Shown: positions 56,477 through 64,000 of the stretch, piece after piece | Position numbering within the stretch: position 1 is the stretch's first letter | Layout: every line of letters begins with the position of its first letter | DNA from: Tricholoma matsutake | Lineage: Eukaryota; Basidiomycota; Agaricomycetes; Agaricales; Tricholomataceae | DNA: 64,000 nucleotides | NCBI GenBank assembly: GCA_026075535.2 | Contig: AP026538.1 | Coordinates: 6,386,001-6,450,000, forward strand | Direction of reading: 5' to 3' | Notes under the pieces: generated by a model | What the model was told of the DNA's origin: nothing | Databases searched by the model: none | What the model saw: the letters and a program-made list of their open reading frames with translations, nothing else | Position numbers and translations under genes: made by a program

Positions 56477-57426
56477 ATGTGAGCTCCATGCTGTGATTTG
56501 TCATTGGAGTAGATTAGGATGTCGTCAAGGTAGACGATGACGCAAACATCCAGCATGTCACTGAAGATGTCATTCATAAACCGCTGGAAAGCTGCAGGTG
56601 CATTAGTGAGCCCAAATGGAGCTACCAACCACTTGAAGGATCCATAGCGGGTGCAGAAAGTAGTCTTCCATTTGTCACCATCTGCAATGCAGACTAGGTG
56701 ATAGGCATGCCACAAGTCTATCTTGGTGAACAAGCAGGCTTTTTGGGGGGAGTCGAGGAGGTCAGAAATGAGTGGAAGTGGGTAGCAGTCCTTCTTCATG
56801 AGATGGTTGAGGCCTCAATAGTTGACGCAAAGCCGAAGGCTGCCATCTTTCTTCTTGACAAAGAGAATAGGAGCGCCGTGCGGGGATTTAGAGGGGTGAA
56901 TGAAACCTGAGGAGACATTTTCATCAATGAAGACTCGTAAGGCTTCTAATTCAGAGGGAGAGAGGGAATACATGTGACCCAGAGGAGGGGGAGCATTATC
57001 CTCCATTTCTATCTTGAGGTCATAAGGGTGATGTGGAGGAAGAGTGTCCACCTTAGTCTTATTAAAGACATCAGCGAATTCATGATACTTGGCGGGAATG
57101 TCAGATAAATCTGGCGGGTCTGAAGATTGAGCAGAGCAGGTGGATAACCCCTCTGGAGCAAAGGTCATCTGGAATGCTACTGCCCCAGGAAGTTTGCTAG
57201 CACATGCATATGCAGAAGCATTGATGAATGAAATGTTGGGAGGAGAAAACTTAGGTGGAATGGGGGGTTCTAAAGGTGCAGGTGAGCCATGGGTATCTAC
57301 CAGAAGGTTCAGAGACAAAGGTGATGTCTGGGGTGCTGGACCTCTATGATCTACAGAGCAGAAAGTGATTTGGCTTGAAGACCAGTCAATCAATGGATTG
57401 TATTGCTTCAGCAGCCAAATGGGTAA
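56477..57426 (-). pseudogene. gypsy 4 linker and RT N-terminal half
   Basis: LPIWLLKQYNPLIDWSSSQITF marks the segment after a retropepsin. Then [63 protein letters not shown] (motif A), [35 protein letters not shown] (motif C, Asp pair). The protease itself is missing: only about 45 codons separate the gag knuckle from this segment. Confidence 0.85.
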
Positions 57427-58124
57427 TGTTAAGAACTGATCCTAGAAGGCCACTTCAGAATCCGACCGGACACTGCGGGTGATGATAGCGGGAGATTGTC
57501 AGGTCGATGCGGATTCTGTGGGAGGGGAAATGGAAAGGACTTGGTTTCAGCTTGTAAGAAGCTGCACCCTTCACCTCATCTGGTGTCCTAATTTCAAGTT
57601 GAAGGTCTGGAGGTAGGAGCGGGAAAGTGCGGGTAAATGCAGGGAGGACTTAGGTTAAGTTCAGATGAGACTAGAACTTCAGAGGGAGACTAGACGTTGA
57701 GTCGAATGGAGTTCAGACTCTTAGAGGACAGAGGTTGGAGTAGAAGGAGGGTTTTAGATTGGCAGGGTAAAGTCGAGTCTATGTCGATATACGAACTGAG
57801 GAGTACAAGGCAAAACTAACTAAGCTTAAATACTGTAGTCCGGAATAATGCGGAACAGGAACGAAGACTGCGGCAGTGTCTCAACTGCATAGATAAATTA
57901 TCTAGCGGGAGCCGCACAGGAATCCATAGTTTAATTTGCAATAGAGACGGCAGCCCTGGGAAGGCAGCCGTGGATGCTGTACAAGGCGGCCTGGTGCACA
58001 GCAGTGTGGGCAGTGCAAGGCAGCCAGGAATGAAAACAGAAGGCATAGACAAAAGTCAGGTTTGAGGTGCGGAAAAGGATCAGACAGATGCAGGTTTTGA
58101 TCGGGCAAGGAACAGTTCTTGACA
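57427..58124 (+). mobile_element. solo LTR, TGTTAAGAACTG family, 698 bp
   Basis: TGTTAAGAACTGATCC to CAGTTCTTGACA, flanked by GGTAA (57422-57426, 58125-58129). Inserted between the gag knuckle and the RT linker of gypsy 4. Confidence 0.92.
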
Positions 58125-58129
58125 GGTAA

Positions 58130-59292
58130 GGTCAATGCAACCCCCAGCCCCAATGGCTGTTTCCTGAGGGTTGCAGACTATTTTTCTGAGTCCACAGTGT
58201 TGGGAATGACAGTGGAAGCACAGGCTTTTGCGGCTTTGGATTTTGGGCAGTTTCCTGCTACATGTCCTTCCTCACTGCAGTAGAGACAAAGTCATTCTCT
58301 CATGCAACGTTCTCGTTCCTCCCCAGTAAGCTTGCTGTTCTTCCCCAACTTATCGGAGATGGACAACTTGGGCTTGTCCCAGGGAGTGTTCTTTGTTGTG
58401 GAAGACTGCTGGTTGGAGGTGCTACCATGGGCAGAGTTCGAAGAGGATTGGTTGGTAGATGGGGAAGGACTTTTGGAAGTGTCCTTCCAACTAGAGTTCA
58501 TGAAGTTACTGGAATTCTTTGTTTCAAAGCAGGATTCATCTTCTTGCATCCAGTAGATGTCATCGCTGTCCTGTGCTTTCAAGCGCAGTTCTGCCAGAGT
58601 ATTGGGTTTACCACCCTGGAGAACTTCTATGTGAAGTTGGAGTGGGAGACCACGGAAATAGTGGTCATGAAGGGCTGCTTCATTCCAATTGACCCTAGAA
58701 GCTAATTCCCAGAAGTCAACATTATATTTTGTGATACGACCACCTTTCTTCATTGCTAAGTCAGAGAGAGCTTTTTCCACATCTCCAACTGGGTCATGCA
58801 GGCCAAAGTTGCTTTCCAGCTCAGCGAGGAAAGCTTCATAGTCCCATATCCAGTGTGCAGAATCTGTTGGGTCATTAAGACCAGGCTCAAACCAACTAAG
58901 AGCTGATCCCTTAAGATAAGAAAGGATAAATATGATCTTTTTCTCATCAGAGGAAAATACATGCAGGCAGTCATGGAAATGAAGATTACATGAGACTAGG
59001 AAATCTCTAAGTTTCTTTGGGTTGGTACCGTCAAAGGTGTCAGGGTCACAAACTTTGATTTTTTTGGTCTTGGGTGCATTGTTCTGACGAAGGGTGCAGA
59101 TACTCTCTGAGAGGTTGTAAAGGACATCTATGAACCTATCCCCTGGATCAGGGTTTTCCACCATGGGAGGTTGATCATCTGGATCATTGGGATTGGGGTC
59201 ACCCCCAGGGCTGTCAGGTCTGCCGGGAGGTCCATCCTCTAGACCAGGATCTTCCAACCTGAAGTGTTCAGGCTGGTTGATGCCCCCTATGT
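58130..59292 (-). pseudogene. gypsy 4 gag with zinc knuckle
   Basis: From the LTR B edge: Pro/Gly/Asp-rich leader, NLSESICTLRQNNAPK, the capsid core (CDPDTFDGTNPKKLRDFL, FILSYLKGSALSWFEPGL, WELASRVNWNEAALHDHYF), a Ser/Asn-rich linker and a CCHC knuckle CLYCSEEGHVAGNC just after a TGA near 58290. One long frame is still open over 340 codons. The N-terminus is cut at 59292. Confidence 0.83.
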
Positions 59293-60548
59293 TGATGATG
59301 CTCAACCCAGAAACCCAAACAAAACCCACAAAAAGGCTTCAGATGGTATAACACAAGTCAGAGGAAGGATGCAAGGCCCTCTAGATGTCACCTGTCAGAC
59401 TGACTGTCAAATAGTCATAAAACAACTGCTTGTTGAAGCAGTTTGAAGCTAAAAGAATGTGTTTTGAGGACTTTTGAGGATTTTCGAGGAGTTGCGATAT
59501 TTTTCGAGACATTGCAATGATTTTCAAGATGTTGTGATGATTTTTGAGATGTCGCAATATTTTTCGAGGTGTTGCAATATTTTTTGAGGTTTTTTCGAAG
59601 AAGTTTTGAGGGATTTCGAGTGCGCAAATATGTTTGGACACAAGATCGGGGGACTAGATGAGTAGTAGAAGCAAAGCAAAGGCGAATTGAGGGAAATGAG
59701 AGCGAAAATAGTGTAATGCAAGGAATCAAGGAATTTTGAGGAATTTTGAGGAAGTTTAGCATAAAACACCAAACTTCAGACTGAATAAGACTAAACTGAA
59801 CTCTCAAATCACTGTGATCTGGGAGGAAGATGACGACTTTCTTGTTTTTCTTTGTATCTAGTACATCTTTTTATATAAAATAAAGAAAGTACCTAAAAAG
59901 ACTAGAGAACATGAGGCAAACATGTGGAAAACTCGAGGCAAAAGACAATAGAAGTATATCAGAACAATAAAGCAAGACTAGAAATGGTGAATATAACACA
60001 TGATGAAGAAATAATAAGAATGAATAGCTAAAAGCAGACTGTCCTTGTTATAAATTGCATAAAACATTGGAAACTGCTTTGAGCGGATTGCATGCATGCA
60101 CATGTGGTTGAAATGTGTTCAATATACTCGAGATAGTGTCCCATGTGTCCAGCATGCATCTGAAGATTGTTCAAATAGGAAATACTGTGTCCGAAGATGT
60201 TTTTCGAGGTTTGAGGTTTTTCAAAGATTTTCAAAGTTTCTTCAGACTTCGTTTGTGGCCCGAAATCGGTGCGATATTGCTCGAGACTGGTCTGGAACTC
60301 ATCGACAATGTTCCAAGTGTATATTCTGAGCTGTATGAAGGTCGGGGGAATTGTATTATGGTGGCTGAAGGCATGCAAAGATTTTTGAAGCATTTTTGTG
60401 ACTTTGTAGAGGTTTGTAGAGGTTTGTAGAGGTTCGGAGGGGTTTGTATGGGTTTGTAGAGCTTTGTAGAGGTCTGTAGAACTTCATAGAGCTTTGACAA
60501 TGATCATAGATGTGTTTTCCAAGCTTGAATGACAAGGTGGACCTATCA
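59293..60548 (-). mobile_element. LTR B, inverted relative to LTR C
   Basis: 1256 bp; minus-strand copy of the LTR A/C family. Flanks ATGT (59289-59292) and ATGG (60549-60552) match at three of four bases. Gypsy 4 gag lies on one side, and unrelated hAT-like sequence on the other instead of the rest of gag, so a rearrangement is likely. Confidence 0.8.
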
Positions 60549-61302
60549 ATGGGTAACCCATGGGTACTTTGACTGTACCCATACCTGTACCCATGCCTAC
60601 CCATACCTGCAACCCATGGGTCATGAGTCATGGGTTAGACGGGTACGGGCTGACCCACTGTCTCCACCATGTCATCAGCTCCTGCAAGAAGACCTGCAAT
60701 TGTGGGCTCCTTCAAGTACAGGAGCTGATTACAACAATGACATGGTGTCATTGTCATCATCGTTGTCAGGGTTGGGGTAGGATACACCCTGTGAGCAATT
60801 AATTTTCTATTTACATGTTGTATTTACAGGTTTCAGCACTCATTTGAATGCCACAAACCATTTATTTACTTATAAACTATGTAATTGGGCAGTTCTAACT
60901 CATATCTAACTTATATTACATATTAATTATGGGGGAAGCAACACCCCCAAAGGGAGGGGAGGTGTGGAAGCAACATACTATATACAAGGTGATGTTTATC
61001 ACTATTTGGTTTCATTAAACAAACATGAATGTGGCATACGACACATCATTCATGTTCATTTACTGGAACCAAATAGTAATAAACATCAACTTGTATATAG
61101 TATGTTGCTTCCACAACTCCCTTCCCTTTGGGGGCATCACTTCCCCTGTAATTAATATGTAATATATGTTGTAATCAGCTCCTGTCCAAGTAAGTAAAGT
61201 AAATAAATGGTTTGTGGCACTCATCTGAGCGCTGAAACCTGTAAATAGAACTGTAGGTAGGAGATTGGTGGTGGGTATGGGTGTGGGTTGTGGGTATTCA
61301 AT
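60549..61302. other. hAT-like subterminal sequence with a fold-back element
   Basis: 60549-60660 is full of CCCATGGG and GGTACCCAT-like motifs resembling the ends of the 17872 element. A fold-back structure follows at 60821-61247. No ORF of note. Confidence 0.45.
60821..61247. repeat. fold-back (long inverted repeat) element
   Basis: Arms 60821-61031 and 61046-61247 are inverted copies (outer TATTTACAGGTTTCAGC, inner CATGAATG), with a loop of about 14 bp. A further inverted pair, CAGGAGCTGATTACAAC at about 60717 and its complement at about 61168, suggests a longer ancestral arm. The arms differ by scattered substitutions and small indels. Confidence 0.82.
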
Positions 61303-61306
61303 GTGT

Positions 61307-62645
61307 TGATAGGTCCACCTTGTCATTCAAGCTCGGAAAACACATCTATGATCATTGTCGAAGCTCTACAAACCCATACGAACCCCTCTGAAGCTCTACA
61401 AACCTCTATGAACCTCTACAAGGTCACGAAAATGCTTCGATATTCTTCGCAATGCTTCGAAACTCTTTGTGACACCTCGAAATTCTTCGTATGCCTTCGG
61501 CTGCCATAGTACAACTCCCCCGACCTTTGGACAGCTCAGGATATACACTTGGAGCATCGTCGATGGGTTCCGAACCAGTATCGAGCAATATCGCAGCGAT
61601 ATTGGCCTTCGAACAAGTCCGATATTTCCTCGACCGACTTTGAAAATCATCGAACATCGCAAATCGACATCGGACACTATATCGCTATCTGAATACTCAT
61701 CGCACACATGCCAGACGTATCCCCTACCATTTTCGAACAATATCGCACCAATATTGGGCCACAAACAAAGTCTGAAGAATCTTCAAAAAACTTCGAAAAA
61801 CATCGAACCTTGAAAAACATTGTCGGACACAGTATTTCCTGTTCAAACAATCTTCGGACGCATGCTGGACACATGGGACACTATATTGCATATATCGAAC
61901 ACATTTCAACCGCATGTGCACACATACAATCCGCTCGAAGCAGTTTCCGATCTTTTATTCCATTTATAACAAGGACAGTCTGGTTTTAGCTATTCTTTCT
62001 TATTATTTCTTCATCATGTCTTATATTCACCCCTTCTAGGCTCGCTTTATTGTTCTGATATACTTATATTGTCTTTTGCCTTGAGTTTTCCACATGTTTG
62101 CCTCATGTTCTCTAGCCTTTTTAGGTACTTTCTTTATTTTATATAAAAAGATGTACTAGATACAAAGAAAAAGAAGAAAGTCATTGTCTTCCTCCCAGAT
62201 CACAGTGATTTGAGAGTTCGGTTTAGTCTTATTCAGTCTGAAGTTTGGTGTTTTATGCTAAACTTCCTCGAAATTCCTCGAAATTCCTTGCATTACACTA
62301 TTTTCGCTCTCGCTTCCCTCGATTAGCCTTTTCTTCACTTCTACTACTCGTCTAGTCCCCCAATCTTGCATCCGAACATATCTGCACACTCGAAATTCCT
62401 CGAGACTTCCTCGAAAAGCATCGCAACATCTCAAAAATCATTGCAACACCTCGCAAATCATCGCAAGTCCTCGAAACACATTCTTTTAGCCTCGGACTGC
62501 TTCAACAAGCAGTCCTTTTATGACTATTTGACAGTCGGTCTGACAGGTGACATCTAGAGGGCCTCCCACCCTTCCTCTGACTTGTGTTATACCATCTGAA
62601 GCCTTTTTGTGGGTTTTGTTTGGGTTTCTGGGTTGAGCATCATCA
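61307..62645 (+). mobile_element. LTR C, CpG-rich solo LTR
   Basis: 1339 bp from TGATAGGTCC to GAGCATCATCA, 4-bp duplication GTGT (61303-61306, 62646-62649). Same family as A, B and D, but TTCGAA and TCGAAA motifs are much better kept, so it is probably the youngest copy. Confidence 0.88.
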
Positions 62646-62649
62646 GTGT

Positions 62650-62704
62650 GACCTGTACCCATACCTGTAACCCACATGGGTTGCCAAACCCATGCCATTC
62701 CCTA
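62650..62704. mobile_element. terminal fragment of a hAT-like element
   Basis: Ends CCATGCCATTCCCTA, the inverse of a TAGGG-type hAT terminus. The piece continues on the other side of LTR C (60549-61306). The opposite terminus was not found. Confidence 0.5.
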
Positions 62705-64000
62705 GGAATGGTGGTCTGCTTTGAGTGGTGCTAATATTGCCATCTTCCTCTAGCACAGTAGGGGTGGGCAGTGAATGGCTGTCATGGCTCTCAAGGAATG
62801 TCACATGGTAAGAGCTGTGGATTTTATGCATCGTGCAGTTATAACATTGGTAAGATTTAGATTTTGGGTCATAACCTATTAGGATGCATTCAAAGATCTT
62901 GGGATTATCCTTTTTGGGAATAAGCACAAATGCCTTGCATCCAATTTCTCATAGAGATGAGTAATCAGGCCTTCTGCCATACCAATATTCCCAAGGTGTA
63001 AATCCTGCAAGGGAACATGTTGTAGTCTTGGCATGTAAATGAGAAGCTGTGAGATAAAACTTGTCCCAGAGGAAAGGTGGTAAGCCTGCATAAATTCACA
63101 TTGTGTGTGCTTTAAGCATTAGCATTCTATGCATTTGCTCAACATGACTAATATGAGCAGAAGTATGAGGGGCCATGAAATGTTGGTCAGTACCCCTTGT
63201 TTTCAGCCAGTTTTCCATTTCATGGGATTTGAGTTCCCCATTATCAGTGATATAGGTTCCAACTTTGAGTCCCATTTTGTTATCTCGAGCAAGTTCCCAA
63301 GCTTTGAGCTCTGAGGATGAATTGTCTTTATTTCATAATGGTATAGACCATGGGAAGGAAGAGTAGTTGTCTACTATATCCATAACATAAAGGTTGCCCA
63401 TACACGACTTCATAGCATGTGGTCCAGATAGGTCAACCCACACCTTTTCCAGCTTCCTCATGGCTTTAGGGCCTGGTCCCTCCTCAAGCTTCTTTGGGAC
63501 ATGTGTCTTTGTCTACACATGACTTGCATTTAGACAGTTTAGTGTAGAGGTGAGCGGTGCACCTGTGAGAGCACCCTTCTTGGCCATATCCCAGAGGGAC
63601 TGGTAATTAGCATGTCCCAGATGACAATGCCAAGTTGAGAGTAGGGGATTTGTGGACAGTGAGCACATGGTTGATGGTGGCAGACTGGATGTTGAGCATG
63701 TAAAGCTTCTTGGAATCTGAGAACCATGGGCTATGAGTGCACCAGTAGATTTGTTGGATACCCAGCATGTGTTAGCATCAAAATGTGCAATGGTATTTGA
63801 GTTGTCTGCAAGTGTGCCCACCAAGATCAATAGAACTGCTGAGTTAGGGATGTAGAGAACATTATGTAAGATTATTGATGTGCCTTGGGCTATTCTTAAC
63901 TTTATATCACCCACACTGACAGCGGCAATAGATGAACCACCAATGCTTTTGACAGATTGGGGTGGTATAGGTCATAGAGTGGGGAAATCAGATCTGTCAG
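62705..64000 (-). pseudogene. copia 2: pre-integrase and integrase region, runs off the window
   Basis: Minus strand from the window edge: VGDIKLRIAQGTSIILHNVL (end of the gag/protease region), WHCHLGHANYQSLWDMAKKG (GAG-pre-integrase, HHCC part), KVWVDLSGPHA (integrase core), then, across frame changes, HLHAKTTTCSLAGFTPWEYW and IFECILIGYDPKSKSYQCYN (C-terminal part of integrase). RT would lie below 62705 but is replaced by hAT-like sequence. Several stops. Confidence 0.8.

Larger units (their letters stand above)
49100..59292 (-). mobile_element. gypsy 4, chromodomain element with four insertions, LTRs not found
   Basis: Minus-strand order gag (58130-59292), RT (56477-57426 and 54781-55046), RNase H (54112-54781), integrase (49459-50595), chromodomain (49180-49400). 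Interrupting elements: solo LTR 57427-58124, solo LTR A 55047-56476, hAT-like MITE plus LINE 50596-54103. Its own LTRs are not visible: LTR B cuts the gag side and the cysteine-cluster gene lies next to the other end. Confidence 0.8.

Noticed and set aside
1..64000. Repeat-induced point mutation of the Ascomycete type
   Set aside because: The TGA bias and transitions fit CpG decay in a basidiomycete; I see no strand-wide CpA to TpA signature, though counting was not possible.

Overview
The window comes from a repeat-choked chromosome region of a filamentous basidiomycete, almost certainly an Agaricomycete. The evidence is a FunK1-type fungal kinase, an integrase-core gene with 50-73 nt spliceosomal introns, chromodomain Ty3/gypsy elements, Ty1/copia, a DIRS-like element, a LINE and hAT-type elements. 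I see no intact housekeeping gene, rRNA or CRISPR. Nearly every coding stretch is a decayed transposon gene. Most nonsense codons are TGA, and several paired sites differ only by CpG transitions, so methylation-driven decay is likely.

Layout. 1-3780: DIRS-like gag and RT-RNase H, joined in frame to a 5'-truncated FunK1 pseudogene (to 4991). 5166-7017 (minus): integrase-core-domain pseudogene with three recognisable introns. 7187-8656: unrecognised ORF. 8781-11554: compact non-autonomous LTR element (143-bp LTRs, CTAT duplication) carrying a GY/EG-repeat protein gene. 12490-15460: AT-rich flanks around exon-intron modules with palindromes. 15461-22009 (minus): one copia element split by a solo LTR (16187-20927) that itself holds two hAT-like insertions, and by a second solo LTR (21108-21677). 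22010-29337 (minus): chromodomain gypsy 1. 29338-31900: tandem repeats, tRNA-like sequences and a second palindrome/intron array. 31990-35626 plus 46431-47238 (minus): gypsy 2, split by the complete gypsy 3 (35627-46430, 1.16-kb LTRs). 48082-49091 (plus): cysteine-cluster protein pseudogene with an intron. 49100-59292 (minus): chromodomain gypsy 4, interrupted by a hAT-like MITE with a LINE inside its terminal repeat (50596-54103), a 1.4-kb solo LTR (55047-56476) and a 0.7-kb solo LTR (57427-58124). 59293-62704: two inverted LTR copies around a fold-back element. 62705-64000 (minus): a second copia.

The nesting can be read almost base by base: removing each insertion and one copy of its target duplication restores the broken reading frame. 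The least explained signal is a family of arrays (13590-14900, 18071-18450, 30082-31295) in which near-palindromic short exons alternate with very similar 63-67 nt introns (GTAAGT, CTAAC, TAG), plus a nearby array of hairpins (19722-19930) that keep one loop while their stems change in a paired way. These look like structured, spliced non-coding RNA modules carried by DNA transposons. Their function is unknown.
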